From: HNR sp040400085
Lineage (GTDB): Bacteria; Actinomycetota; Actinomycetes; Actinomycetales; Microbacteriaceae
Assembly: GCA_040400085.1 (NCBI GenBank)
Contig: JBBAQX010000022.1
Location: 6,578 to 70,577 of the forward strand
Length of the DNA: 64,000 nucleotides
Direction of reading: 5' to 3'
The notes under the pieces are model-generated. The model did not search any database. It had not been told where the DNA came from and was given only the letters and a program-made list of their open reading frames with translations. The position numbers and the translations under genes are program-made. Positions 17,859-26,834 of the stretch are shown piece by piece. Every line of letters begins with the position of its first letter. The stretch's first letter is position 1.

Positions 17859-18641
17859 ATGCGATCATCAACCGTGGTAATCATCCCCACCTATAACGAA
17901 CGCGAGAACATCGCTGCGATCACCGCTCGCGTGCGGGCGGCGGAACCCGAGGTCGACATCCTCATCGTTGACGACAATTCCCCCGACGGCACTGGAGCTA
18001 TCGCAGATGACCTAGCACTCGCCGATGAGGCGATATCTGTACTCCATCGCCAGGGCAAAGAGGGCCTTGGCGCCGCCTACAAGCATGGCTTCCGTTGGGG
18101 CATGGATCACGGATACACTCGATTTGTTGAGATGGATGCCGACGGCTCGCACGCGCCCGAACAGCTCACAAGACTCCTCACCGCAGCAGAACATGCGGAT
18201 GTTGTTCAGGGCTCACGCTGGGTAAACGGCGGCGAGGTTATCAATTGGCCTGCGTTTAGACGTTTCATATCAAAGGCCGGGAGCACCTACGCGCGTTTCA
18301 TGCTCGGGATCAAGGTTAAGGATGTCACCGGAGGCTACCGCGTCTTTAGCACCCATGCACTCGATACGATCAATCTCGACACCGTTCAAAGCCACGGCTA
18401 CGGCTTCCAGGTGGACATGCTGATGCGGGCGACCCAAGAAGGGCTCCGCATCGCCGAAGTACCCATCACCTTTGTTGATCGCGAATTTGGGCAATCAAAA
18501 ATCACACTCGGCATTGTGGCAGAGTCGTTTATCCGAGTCACCATCGACGGGCTCAAAGGATTGCCAGCCAGAATCAGAAACTCGGATCGCACCGAACCGT
18601 CGACGGGAAATTCCGAGGCCCCCGCCTCAAGTCGCTACTAG
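17859..18641 (+). CDS. Polyprenyl-phosphomannose synthase (Dpm1/Ppm1-like)
   Basis: GT2 enzyme that moves mannose from GDP-mannose to polyprenyl phosphate at the inner face of the membrane. VVIIPTYNERENI, ILIVDDNSPDGTG and the DAD-like metal motif VEMDADGSHAPEQL are present, as is VTGGYRVFS and the late FVDREFGQSKI. 260 residues with no membrane helices, matching the Ppm1 catalytic domain. Forms an operon with the GT39-like gene. I considered a carotenoid glucosyltransferase (CrtX) because of the nearby carotenoid genes, but the motifs match Dpm1-type synthases. Confidence 0.88.
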   Translation: MRSSTVVIIPTYNERENIAAITARVRAAEPEVDILIVDDNSPDGTGAIADDLALADEAISVLHRQGKEGLGAAYKHGFRWGMDHGYTRFVEMDADGSHAPEQLTRLLTAAEHADVVQGSRWVNGGEVINWPAFRRFISKAGSTYARFMLGIKVKDVTGGYRVFSTHALDTINLDTVQSHGYGFQVDMLMRATQEGLRIAEVPITFVDREFGQSKITLGIVAESFIRVTIDGLKGLPARIRNSDRTEPSTGNSEAPASSRY

Positions 18642-18667
18642 GATCCGAAAAAAGTTTTTCAACATTC

Positions 18668-18694
18668 CAATCCGATGCGTCGGTTGTTCCGAAT
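18668..18694 (+). promoter_or_regulatory. Predicted SigK promoter of the DUF4397-sortase unit
   Basis: CAATCC at 18668-18673 and CCGAAT at 18689-18694, 15 bases apart. The same two boxes with the same spacing occur on the other strand ahead of sigK. The mycobacterial SigK promoter consensus is close to CCATCC with a CCGAAT -10. The ATG of the DUF4397 gene follows 67 bases after the -10 box. Confidence 0.65.
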
Positions 18695-18761
18695 GCTTGT
18701 TGAATCTAGGTAACCAACCGGACTCATTCTTCCAGCATTTCTTATAGAACAGGACCATCTC

Positions 18762-19631
18762 ATGAATTCACGTATTGTTCGCGGCGGCGCAGCTGTCGCG
18801 GCGCTAGTCCTTGCCGGGATCACCCTCTCAACACCAGCTTTCGCAGCAGACGATGCAAAGCTTTCGGTCGTACACGGGATCCCGGGAGTGACCGTCGACG
18901 TCTGGGTCAACGGCGCTCTAACGCTGGACGACTTCGCGCCAAGCACAATTGCGGGTCCTCTCTCCCTTCCCGCGGCAACCTACTCAGTTGCAATCACCGC
19001 CTCCGACGCGACTGCTGCAACTGACAAGGTCGTACTCGGGCCGGTTGATCTCCCGCTGGCAGCAGGATCGAACTCAACCGCAGTGGCATACCTTGGTACC
19101 GATGGTAAGCCTGCAGCCAAACTCTTCAACAACGACATCTCAAACACGGCAGCTGGCGAAGGCAGACTGACTGTCCGCCACGTCGCCAATGCCCCTGCGG
19201 TTGATGTGCTTGCCAACGGCACAGCAGCAATCTCGGGCCTTAAGAACGCCGAGGAGAAGGTACTCAACCTTCCTGAGGGCACCATCTCAGCTGGGGTCGC
19301 TGCTGCAGGAACAACCACTCCTGTTCTGATCGGCCCTGCCGATGTTCCTGTTATGAGCGGCGTAAATACTATCGTCTACGCCTATGGCAGTGCCGCAGAT
19401 GGCAACCTGGCTCTCGCCGTGCAGACCATCGAGGGCTTGTCAGCAGCGCCGAAGGGCGTACCCGCAGGTGAGGCCGGTCTAGCGGCTACAAACACTCAGG
19501 AGAATGCCGGTCTTCCCCTTGGGGAACTTGCAGTAGTTAGCATTCTTGTATTAGGAACGCTGACGACTCTCGGTGTCGTTCGTTCTTCACGGGTACGCGC
19601 CTCGCGAGCAAACGACACTTCGGCTCGATAA
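18762..19631 (+). CDS. Secreted DUF4397-domain envelope protein
   Basis: 289-residue exported protein. The signal peptide (about 1-28) ends with TPAFAA. Two DUF4397 beta-domains follow, one starting at KLSVVHGIPGVTVDVWVNG and one at RLTVRHVANAPAVDVLANG. A single C-terminal helix (LAVVSILVLGTLTTLGVV) and a basic tail follow, the usual layout of a cell-wall sorting signal, but no LPxTG or LAxTG precedes the helix. A class F sortase gene begins nine bases later. Function of DUF4397 is not known; control by the sigK pair next door is predicted from the promoter. Confidence 0.85.
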   Translation: MNSRIVRGGAAVAALVLAGITLSTPAFAADDAKLSVVHGIPGVTVDVWVNGALTLDDFAPSTIAGPLSLPAATYSVAITASDATAATDKVVLGPVDLPLAAGSNSTAVAYLGTDGKPAAKLFNNDISNTAAGEGRLTVRHVANAPAVDVLANGTAAISGLKNAEEKVLNLPEGTISAGVAAAGTTTPVLIGPADVPVMSGVNTIVYAYGSAADGNLALAVQTIEGLSAAPKGVPAGEAGLAATNTQENAGLPLGELAVVSILVLGTLTTLGVVRSSRVRASRANDTSAR

Positions 19632-19639
19632 CCTACATA

Positions 19640-20314
19640 ATGCGAACAATACGTTCCACCAGGACGGCGGGCCTCACCTTGGGGCTTGCCGTCCTGGCCT
19701 TTCTTCTTGCCGGGTGCAGCACGGGTACCGCTGATGCGGAGGTGTCGACACCGGTGAAATCCGAAGCGCCATCTCCCGCTGTCACGTCGCCTCCTCCTCC
19801 AGTCGTGCCGACTCAAAACATACCGCTGCAGAGCGCTAACCTTCAAGATCTAAAGATCATCGAACCAATCGAACCCGCAAACCTCTTAATTCCTGATCTC
19901 GGGATAGACCTCGCTGCGACTCCGGAGGGTCTTGATGCTGAAGGGAATATGTCCCTTCCCAAGTTTTGGGCTCAGGTCGGCTGGTATCAATACGGTGCGG
20001 GCCTTGATGCTGCCTCTGGAGCGGTTATACTCGCGGCCCACGTGGATACAACAGAGAGCGGCTTAGGCCCCCTGGTGAACCTCAGAGACGCGCGCATAGG
20101 TCAAGTAGTAACGGTGACGGGAAAGGACGGCATAGTCCGCAATTTTCAGATTTCTGAGACCACAAACGTTACCAAGGGCCCCCAGTCGTTGGACAGCTAC
20201 TTCGATCCAAACGGCCCGTACCGTCTTGTCCTGATAACCTGTGGCGGCCCATTTGATGCTGCGGCCAAAACATACATCGAGAACATTGTGGTGACAGCAG
20301 TACCTGTTGCCTAA
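19640..20314 (+). CDS. Class F sortase, lipoprotein-like
   Basis: 224-residue transpeptidase-like protein. The N-terminal helix ends in LLAGCS, a lipobox, so it may be lipid-anchored. A proline/serine linker leads to the sortase barrel. Catalytic histidine is in AAHVDT and catalytic cysteine in VLITCGGPFD. In class F sortases I would expect an arginine in the YRDN-like segment after the cysteine; here it reads TYIENIVV with isoleucine. Either another arginine serves or the enzyme is weakened. Pairs with the upstream DUF4397 protein; a strong terminator ends the unit. Confidence 0.86.
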   Translation: MRTIRSTRTAGLTLGLAVLAFLLAGCSTGTADAEVSTPVKSEAPSPAVTSPPPPVVPTQNIPLQSANLQDLKIIEPIEPANLLIPDLGIDLAATPEGLDAEGNMSLPKFWAQVGWYQYGAGLDAASGAVILAAHVDTTESGLGPLVNLRDARIGQVVTVTGKDGIVRNFQISETTNVTKGPQSLDSYFDPNGPYRLVLITCGGPFDAAAKTYIENIVVTAVPVA

Positions 20315-20360
20315 GAGATAGGGCAGGTATGCCACTGTCTACGTTGGGTGTAGCAACATC

Positions 20361-20398
20361 AGACGCCGTGTCCAGATTCATTGGACACGGCGTCTTTT
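20361..20398 (+). terminator. Rho-independent terminator after the sortase gene
   Basis: AGACGCCGTGTCC (20361-20373) and GGACACGGCGTCT (20383-20395) form a perfect 13-bp stem with a nine-base loop followed by TTTT. It closes the DUF4397-sortase transcript. Confidence 0.9.
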
Positions 20399-20399
20399 A

Positions 20400-21011
20400 T
20401 CTGATTCAACCAGACTGTTCTCTAGATACACGGGTTACGGCATTGGTGACGTATAGAGACCCAGTACCCCCGGGACTTTGGCAGCCTGAAGCTCGCGGTA
20501 GCGCTCGCGAGGAAATCGCTTAGCGGCGTTTCGCTCAGTAGTGTTTCGCTCAGCGGCGTTTCGACCACACCCCATTGCGGATTATGCACACAGATTTTTC
20601 GCAGCTCTCGACAGCGCCTATCACGACAGTGCCTATCACGACGATGCCCATCTCAACGAGGCCCAGTGTTGCACACGACCTTTGGACACAGCCCATCCCA
20701 AATATATACAGTAGAACCCTACGTAGCATCAATGTCATGTAGGCAGCGTTTCTAGACGCGTTGATGCTCGACCGAAAACTCAACCGATGCCAACGTTTCC
20801 GACATCAGGTCGACAAGAGGTCGAGACATCTGTCAGGACGGGGACGGCATCCATGACGTCATTGTGACAAGAAACATACCAGAAACATTAGTAAATCCCC
20901 GGATCCTCAAAACTACCGAAAAATCTGGCTAGTTATGATGATTATGCAGTGAATCGTTCTGGTTCATGACCTTAAAGGGTGCTGTCCCAAAAGCTTCTCA
21001 TAAGGAAGGCT
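20400..21011. other. Intergenic stretch with short degenerate repeats
   Basis: About 610 bases without a convincing gene between the convergent sortase and anti-sigma genes. It holds GCGGCGTTTCG twice around 20523-20565 and three imperfect 15-bp tandem units at 20616-20660 (GCCTATCACGACAGT, GCCTATCACGACGAT, GCCCATCTCAACGAG). GGGTGCTGTCCCAAAA near 20978 resembles an insertion-sequence end, but no partner end or transposase remnant was seen. Confidence 0.4.
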
Positions 21012-21791
21012 CTAACTCTCGACGACGAGCACCGGCGGCGTCTCGACCGAAGGCGTCACTCCCTTTGGTTCGATCGTCATACCAAAACCATCGCCTGCTT
21101 GCATAGGCCCGACCAGCATAGCCCAGCTCTTACCCTGGGCATCCACGGAAGCTGTTCCAGCCGGCACCATAACCCCATCACGCACAAACCAGAGCGCAAG
21201 CACCTCGTCTGCGCTGATCTGAGACAGGTCGTAGCCGACGAAGGCGGCGCTGCCCTGAGATGCAGACCAAATCAGCACGGCCTCACCTCCGCCGCTCACT
21301 GGAGCCGTGATCCGCTGTACGTCTGGCGCCGACGCAAGACTCACGATCGCTCCCCCGTTCGCCGATACTGTCGACGTCCCTTGGCCCGGCGAAGCTTCTT
21401 CAATGATTTGTGAATCAGGCGAGAGAATAACCCGATCTAACACCACGCCACCAGCAACGCACGCCGCTGCAGCGCTAAGGCCTACCAGCAGATTGAACAT
21501 GCGACGGCGCGGGCGATTCCGGATATCCGTGACGATCGCCCGAGGAGCTATCGGCTCGTTCACCATCGCGGACACGGTCTGTGGCGTCTGGCTAATCTTT
21601 TGCATGATGTCGTTTTTGAGGCTCGCCGGAGGATCTACCGGCGGAACGGCATCAGCGAGAGCCGAGACGAGCCCTGAGAACTCTGCATACTCGGCCTCAC
21701 TAGTGTCGGTTTCGAGATCATTCACCCTGCGAACGCTAGGTACCGAATCTGTTGCCGAGGAGCGTTTAGGACCCCGATCAGATGCCTTCAT
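21012..21791 (-). CDS. rskA: RskA-family anti-sigma factor
   Basis: Membrane anti-sigma factor for the SigK protein encoded just upstream. Residues of about 30-65 form the sigma-binding part (EYAEFSGLVSALADAVPPVDPPASLKNDIM), then one helix (FNLLVGLSAAAACVAGGVVL) and an outer RskA C-terminal domain with VLIWSASQGSAAFVGYDL and ALWFVRDG. Length 259 is normal. The start overlaps the sigK stop by 14 bases, with GGGGGTG upstream. In mycobacteria RskA is cleaved by regulated proteolysis to free SigK; the same is inferred here. Confidence 0.87.
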   Translation of the reverse strand: MKASDRGPKRSSATDSVPSVRRVNDLETDTSEAEYAEFSGLVSALADAVPPVDPPASLKNDIMQKISQTPQTVSAMVNEPIAPRAIVTDIRNRPRRRMFNLLVGLSAAAACVAGGVVLDRVILSPDSQIIEEASPGQGTSTVSANGGAIVSLASAPDVQRITAPVSGGGEAVLIWSASQGSAAFVGYDLSQISADEVLALWFVRDGVMVPAGTASVDAQGKSWAMLVGPMQAGDGFGMTIEPKGVTPSVETPPVLVVES

Positions 21792-22506
21792 AGTTCACCC
21801 CCAAAATCTCGCGCAGTCGAATTACGCCGTCACGTATTCTTGTCTTCACAGTGCCGATCGGCACCCCAAGAGTCTTTGCTATTTCTCGTTGCGAGCACCC
21901 ATCATAGTATGCCATCACAACACATTCTCGCTGAACCGGAGTGAGCGTGTTTAGGGCTGCGACAACCCGTTCTCTCGCGTCAAGCTGTTGAACACCTTCT
22001 ACCACCACATCAAACGCGACCTCAATGTCACGTGCCCCGATCTTTCGGTCGCGCTCTCCGGAAGACTGAGATGATCGCACCCGATCAACGGCCCGCCGAT
22101 GGGCGATAGTGAGAAGCCATGACCTCACACTTCCTCGTGACGGTTCGAAAGTACCCGCCTGCTGCCACGCGTGCAAGAAAACCTCTTGGGTCACCTCTTC
22201 TGATTGGGCATGATCCGCGATTACGCGCAGAATCAACCCGAAAACACGGGGAGCCAACGCATCATAGAATCTGGAGAATGCGGCTTGATCGCCCCGTTGC
22301 ACAAGAATAAACAATTCGCTCATCTCGCTGTCTGTGGTGACTTGTTCGACAGCATTCTGATAGTGCTCCCGCTTAGCCACGCTCTCCTGCTCTGCTGCAG
22401 AATCCAACCGATCCCATTGCTCCATCATCTTAGTCTGCCAAAGATTAGCGACCGGCGCGAAGCTTTCGCTCTGTTTGGGCCGCGTTGCGACAAGCGTTGC
22501 GCTCAT
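21778..22506 (-). CDS. sigK: ECF sigma factor SigK
   Basis: Extracytoplasmic-function sigma factor. Region 2 begins at ELFILVQRGDQAAFSRFYDAL and includes EEVTQEVFLHAWQQAGTF; region 4 contains LTPVQRECVVMAYYDGCSQREIAKTLGVPIGTVKTRI. Start ATG 22506 is chosen because AATGGAGG stands four bases before it; this leaves an unusually long N-terminal extension of about 65 residues before region 2, so a later start is possible. Coupled to rskA by overlap. A SigK-type promoter upstream suggests autoregulation. Confidence 0.88.
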   Translation of the reverse strand: MSATLVATRPKQSESFAPVANLWQTKMMEQWDRLDSAAEQESVAKREHYQNAVEQVTTDSEMSELFILVQRGDQAAFSRFYDALAPRVFGLILRVIADHAQSEEVTQEVFLHAWQQAGTFEPSRGSVRSWLLTIAHRRAVDRVRSSQSSGERDRKIGARDIEVAFDVVVEGVQQLDARERVVAALNTLTPVQRECVVMAYYDGCSQREIAKTLGVPIGTVKTRIRDGVIRLREILGVNYEGI

Positions 22507-22559
22507 GAGGCCTCCATTCCGGGCGAAAATCACAGTGAAATTTATAAGTTACGACCATT

Positions 22560-22586
22560 ATTCGGAGCGGCGCTGCTCGTGGATTG
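22560..22586 (-). promoter_or_regulatory. Predicted SigK autoregulatory promoter
   Basis: On the minus strand CAATCC (22586-22581) and CCGAAT (22565-22560) are 15 bases apart, identical in boxes and spacing to the promoter of the DUF4397 gene. It lies 54 bases before the sigK ATG. Confidence 0.65.
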
Positions 22587-22697
22587 CAAAAAGACCCTAC
22601 CGTTTCCTGAGTATTTGCTCAGACAACAGATGCACGCTCTGAGTGATAGAGGCCTCTTTATGATCGAGACGGCACTGATCAACGATTACGCTTTCTA

Positions 22698-23375
22698 TTA
22701 CGCTGTGCCCGGCACAACGAGCCCCAGCTCGTAAGCGATGATGACAAGTTGGGCGCGGTCGTGGGCCAAGAGCTTTGCCATCGTTCGATTCACATGAGTC
22801 TTTGCCGTCAGCGGGGAAATACTCAGGGCCGCCGCGATATCGGCATTGGAGAGCCCCTGCGCCACGAGGATCAGCACCTCGTGCTCGCGCTCGGTGAGCG
22901 TCTCGACTGGGGCCCAAAGCGGGGTGCTTCGCTGCGCCGCCCCGGAAGCATTCATGTAACGGTCGATGAGCGCCCTCGTTGCCTTTGGTGAAAGGAGCGC
23001 CTCCCCCGAGTGAACCGTTCGAATCGCGTCAATCAGACCTGCCGGCTCTCCGCCTTTTCCCACGAAGCCACTTGCTCCGCGCCGCAGTGCCTCGATTACG
23101 TAGTCATCCTCTTCAAAAGTGGTGAGAATGATCACGCGGGTGCCGGCCAGATCAGGGTTTCGGCAAATCAGTCCCGTCGCTTCGAGCCCATCCATTACGG
23201 GCATCCGTATGTCCATCAAAACTACGTCTGGTTGCGCCCTTCGAGCGAGGTCAATCGCTTCGGCCCCGTTCGTAGCCTCTCCCACGATACTGATGTCTGC
23301 TTCGTCTTTGATGAGAGACCTCACCGCAGAACGAATCAGCGGTTGATCATCAACAACTGCCACCCGAATGGTCAT
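22698..23375 (-). CDS. NarL/LuxR-type response regulator
   Basis: 225-residue two-component regulator. The receiver domain (1 to about 120) has the acidic pair in VVDDQP, phospho-acceptor aspartate in VVLMDIRMP, and lysine in GFVGKGGEP. The C-terminal LuxR helix-turn-helix reads LTEREHEVLILVAQGLSNADIAAALSISPLTAKTHVNR. Overlaps the histidine kinase gene by four bases. The MacB-like ABC genes that start 215 bases beyond the kinase are its probable targets. Confidence 0.92.
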   Translation of the reverse strand: MTIRVAVVDDQPLIRSAVRSLIKDEADISIVGEATNGAEAIDLARRAQPDVVLMDIRMPVMDGLEATGLICRNPDLAGTRVIILTTFEEDDYVIEALRRGASGFVGKGGEPAGLIDAIRTVHSGEALLSPKATRALIDRYMNASGAAQRSTPLWAPVETLTEREHEVLILVAQGLSNADIAAALSISPLTAKTHVNRTMAKLLAHDRAQLVIIAYELGLVVPGTA

Positions 23376-24592
23376 ATTTGCTTACCTTTCACAGAGGCGG
23401 GTAGGGGTATCGAAGCCCTGAGAGCATAACTACCATTGCTGTCAGAGGAGACCAGAGTTCCCCCGACAAGCTCTAAACGCTCCCGCATCCCTAAGAGGCC
23501 ATGCCGTCCGGAAGGATTCTCAACCTGGGCAACGCGGGAAGGATCGATAGGGTTCACGCTGACAATAGTGAACTCTTCTGCCTCGTAGATAAGACTCAGC
23601 GACACCTCGTGCCTGCTACCGTGTTTGTGCGCGTTCGTCAGGGCTTCCTGGACCACACGGTAGGCGACAACGTCCACAGAACCGCTTAGCGGCCGCTCCG
23701 TGCCCCGACTCTCAAACGCCACGCGAAGCCCGAGCCGCTCAAACATTTCGATCATATCGCCTATCCCTGCGACCCCCAATACCGGTCGCGGCTCCGTCCT
23801 GATCTGGTCGTCGCCGCTCCGCAGCAGCCCGAGCAGGGTGCTGATTTCTTTGAGTACGCTCGATGCCGATTCGCGGATGACCGCGAGGGCTCGTTCCGCC
23901 TCCTCAGGCCTGTCCGTGAGCACTTTCGAGGCAACCCCCGCATGCAGATTGATCGCGGCGATCTGGTGCGCAGCCGCGTCGTGTAGTTCACGCGCTATGC
24001 GCAGCCGCTCATCGGTAACGCGGCGCTGCGCTTCGAGGTCGCGCGTCCGTTCGGCACGTTCGGCCCGCTCCGTGATCGCATCAATATAGGCACGACGGTT
24101 GCGCACACCGTTGCCAGCCGCAGCAGCGAAGCCGATCACCGCGGTACCGCCGACTATGAGGGATGGCACCAAACCAAGTGCAGCAGCTACAGCTATCCCC
24201 AGCAGTCCAATGGTGAAACTAGAAATAATGATTGTCTGCCGCCGGCTGCTGGTCAGCGCCACCTGGAAGATCACGACCGCAACGGCAATCTGATAACCGA
24301 GAGACGGCAATCGCGAGTAGCCAGAGGTCAGAGAAGGAACCACGATTGCGACAAGAGACAAAAAGACGACGACCCCGAGGGTAGGCCTGGGATATTTCCT
24401 CCGAAACGGAAGAACTACGGCCATAATTATGAGAGGTAATGCGCGCCCTGGGCTCCACAGAAACTGCAGTTTCTCATGGTCCTCTGGGGTACAAGCGGTA
24501 AGTATCAGCAGCAGACCGAGCGCTATATCACCGACCCAGAAGGGCACGCGCGGTCGCGTGATGTGATCTCCTCGCGCCGTTCTCATACTCAT
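23372..24592 (-). CDS. Sensor histidine kinase (HisKA_3 family)
   Basis: 406-residue membrane kinase. Five or six N-terminal helices (about 15-165) with short loops suggest it senses within or close to the membrane. The phospho-acceptor histidine is in ERLRIARELHDAAAHQIAAINLHAG, and the ATPase domain has VVQEALTNAHKHG and GRHGLLGMRERLELVGG. This layout is common in kinases placed beside ABC exporters that respond to peptide antibiotics or envelope stress. Forms an operon with the response regulator. Confidence 0.9.
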   Translation of the reverse strand: MSMRTARGDHITRPRVPFWVGDIALGLLLILTACTPEDHEKLQFLWSPGRALPLIIMAVVLPFRRKYPRPTLGVVVFLSLVAIVVPSLTSGYSRLPSLGYQIAVAVVIFQVALTSSRRQTIIISSFTIGLLGIAVAAALGLVPSLIVGGTAVIGFAAAAGNGVRNRRAYIDAITERAERAERTRDLEAQRRVTDERLRIARELHDAAAHQIAAINLHAGVASKVLTDRPEEAERALAVIRESASSVLKEISTLLGLLRSGDDQIRTEPRPVLGVAGIGDMIEMFERLGLRVAFESRGTERPLSGSVDVVAYRVVQEALTNAHKHGSRHEVSLSLIYEAEEFTIVSVNPIDPSRVAQVENPSGRHGLLGMRERLELVGGTLVSSDSNGSYALRASIPLPASVKGKQI

Positions 24593-24807
24593 CGCTTTTC
24601 CTCACCTTGATTCTCCCGCGAGAGACTGACCTAACAAGACTCTCACATTGGCCCAGCCAAGGAATCCTCCGAGCGCAGTGCTCTCTCTACTACCAACGCG
24701 GTAGTAAAGATCATGCGATCGCACGATGACGAAGAATAGGCCTCTCGGCCAGGCTGAATTATGTGGCAGCTGACCACACATCAACGCATACATAAAGGAC
24801 CAATCTC

Positions 24808-25503
24808 ATGACAACATCCGTGTTGGAGGCTATCGACCTGAAAAAGTCTTATGGCCGCGGAGAAAGCCGTTTTGATGCCCTCAAGGGGATCGACCTCGAC
24901 GTGAAACTCGGGGAAAGCTTAGCGATCGTCGGCAAAAGCGGCTCAGGAAAATCAACCCTCATGCACCTGCTGGCGCTGCTCGACACGCCCAGTTCAGGGC
25001 AGGTGGCACTCAATGGAACGGATGCCTCGAAGCTGTCTGCCCGTGATCTCAATCGCCTGCGCAACGAGACATTCGGCTTTGTTTTCCAACAGTTTTTTCT
25101 GACGCCGAACGCCTCCGTGCTCGATAACGTCACGCTGCCTCTCAAGATTCGCGGGGTGGGCGCAACCGAGCGCAAGAGAAGAGGCATGGAGGCCCTCGAT
25201 CGCCTCGAGCTTCAGGACAAAGCAAAGAACAAGGCGACGGACCTGTCCGGCGGACAAAAACAGAGGGTCGTTATCGCCCGGGCATTGGTCAGCGATCCCA
25301 CCGTGATTTTCGCGGACGAGCCCACCGGAAACCTCGACACTGCGACCGGGAACGTCGTGGAAAACATTCTTTTCGATCTCAATCGAGAACGAGGAATCAC
25401 CCTCATCCTGGTCACGCACGACCCCGAACTCGCCACGCGCTGTGATCGCAGCATCTTCGTGCGCGACGGAGAAATCATTTCGCAGAACGGACAGTCAGCA
25501 TGA
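24808..25503 (+). CDS. ABC transporter ATP-binding protein (MacB/LolD type)
   Basis: 231-residue ATPase with Walker A GKSGSGKST, signature LSGGQKQRVVIARAL, Walker B VIFADEPTGNLD and the switch histidine in LVTHDPELA. The GNLD after Walker B marks the MacB/LolD/FtsE group, whose membrane partners work by mechanotransmission rather than by moving solutes across the membrane. Good Shine-Dalgarno AAAGGA. Its stop overlaps the permease start by four bases. Confidence 0.92.
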   Translation: MTTSVLEAIDLKKSYGRGESRFDALKGIDLDVKLGESLAIVGKSGSGKSTLMHLLALLDTPSSGQVALNGTDASKLSARDLNRLRNETFGFVFQQFFLTPNASVLDNVTLPLKIRGVGATERKRRGMEALDRLELQDKAKNKATDLSGGQKQRVVIARALVSDPTVIFADEPTGNLDTATGNVVENILFDLNRERGITLILVTHDPELATRCDRSIFVRDGEIISQNGQSA

Positions 25504-26798
25504 AACCCCTCACCCTGGTAGCCACGGCTATCGCTAATACTTTCCGCAGCAAGCTTCGCACTACCCTCACCGTGCTGGCGATCTTCATCGGCGCATTTAC
25601 CCTGACCATCACCAATGGTCTTGGCATCGGCATCAATCGCTACATCGACGACACGGTTGCGGCGATTGGGGCGAACGATGTCATGACCGTTACCAAACCT
25701 GTCGATCAGAACGCCTCAGGACCACAGGAGTATCGTCCAGATGTGACCACCGTTCAGGGGAGGGCTCAGCCCGGAAACCCAAACGGCGCGACGCTAGAAA
25801 GCCTCACTCCGACAGATCTCTCGGCGATTGAAGAAATCACTGGCGTCAAATCGGTAGAACCAGCCCGCACCATCAAAACAGACTTTATTCAATATGCAGA
25901 TGGAAAACAGTATCAGCTCAGTGTGGGAAATCTCATCCCCGGCATTCGCATTCAGACGTCGGCAGGCGAGGCTCCCTCCTCGGCTAGCTCCGACAATGAG
26001 ATCGCTATCCCAACAGAGTTCGTTAAACCGCTGGGCTTTTCAAGCGATGAGGATGCCATTGGCAAGACCGTCCTCATCGGAATTACCGATCGGCAGGGGC
26101 TTCAGTCAGAGATCGAGGCAACAGTCGTCGGAGTATCAGAGGCTACCCTGACGGGAAGTTCCAGCGCGACGCTAAACGAGGCTCTTGAACAGAACCTTTT
26201 TGACAGGCAGCAGGTGGGTATCGCCGCTGCCCAAAAGGATTCGTATGCGAGTGCAATAGTACGCTTTGATCCGCAATCAAGCGATGCTCAGATCAGCCAG
26301 CTCAAATCCGATCTGACGAAAAGCGGATTCGAAGGCCTCACCACTAACGACCAGATTGGGAGCTTTCGCAGCGTAATCGATGCGATAGTGCTCGTGCTTA
26401 ACGCTTTTGCGATCATCGCTTTGTTGGCGGCAAGCTTCGGGATCGTGAACACCCTACTCATGAGCGTCCAGGAGAGAACGCGGGAAATCGGGCTTATGAA
26501 GGCAATGGGAATGGGATCAGGAAAGGTGTTTGGAATGTTCAGCCTTGAGGCCGTCTTCATCGGCTTCCTCGGCAGTGCTGTTGGCGCAGGTCTAGCCGTC
26601 CTTGCCGGGCTGGGTATCAGCACACAACTGTCGAACACGCTTTTTTCCGACCTTCCAGGCCTCACTATTATTGCGTTCGACGCGCCCTCAATCCTGAGCG
26701 TATTCGCGCTAGTGATGGGGATCGCATTCTTGGCAGGGACCCTCCCCGCGTATCGCGCGGCGCGTAAGACGCCTATCGAAGCCCTACGCTACGAATAG
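25500..26798 (+). CDS. MacB-like ABC transporter permease
   Basis: 432-residue protein with one N-terminal helix (FRSKLRTTLTVLAIFIGAFTLTITNG), a large outer domain of about 230 residues (MacB core), and three C-terminal helices forming the FtsX domain (IIALLAASFGIVNTLLMSVQERTREIGLMKAMG). Forms the transporter with the preceding ATPase. Likely controlled by the divergent two-component system. A strong terminator follows. Confidence 0.9.
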   Translation: MKPLTLVATAIANTFRSKLRTTLTVLAIFIGAFTLTITNGLGIGINRYIDDTVAAIGANDVMTVTKPVDQNASGPQEYRPDVTTVQGRAQPGNPNGATLESLTPTDLSAIEEITGVKSVEPARTIKTDFIQYADGKQYQLSVGNLIPGIRIQTSAGEAPSSASSDNEIAIPTEFVKPLGFSSDEDAIGKTVLIGITDRQGLQSEIEATVVGVSEATLTGSSSATLNEALEQNLFDRQQVGIAAAQKDSYASAIVRFDPQSSDAQISQLKSDLTKSGFEGLTTNDQIGSFRSVIDAIVLVLNAFAIIALLAASFGIVNTLLMSVQERTREIGLMKAMGMGSGKVFGMFSLEAVFIGFLGSAVGAGLAVLAGLGISTQLSNTLFSDLPGLTIIAFDAPSILSVFALVMGIAFLAGTLPAYRAARKTPIEALRYE

Positions 26799-26834
26799 GT
26801 TCCACCTCGCTATCACTCTCAATATAAGAAGCAC

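Noticed and set aside
17859..18641. Carotenoid glucosyltransferase (CrtX)
   Set aside because: Motifs and length fit polyprenyl-phosphomannose synthase, and the gene is divergent from the carotenoid operon.
20550..20783. Small minus-strand frame with VVIG repeats in the sortase/anti-sigma gap
   Set aside because: The repeats are translated from a 15-bp degenerate tandem repeat; no ribosome site, no known domain, and the frame is short.
20976..20995. GGGTGCTGTCCCAAAA as an insertion-sequence end
   Set aside because: No inverted partner, target duplication or transposase remnant was found nearby.
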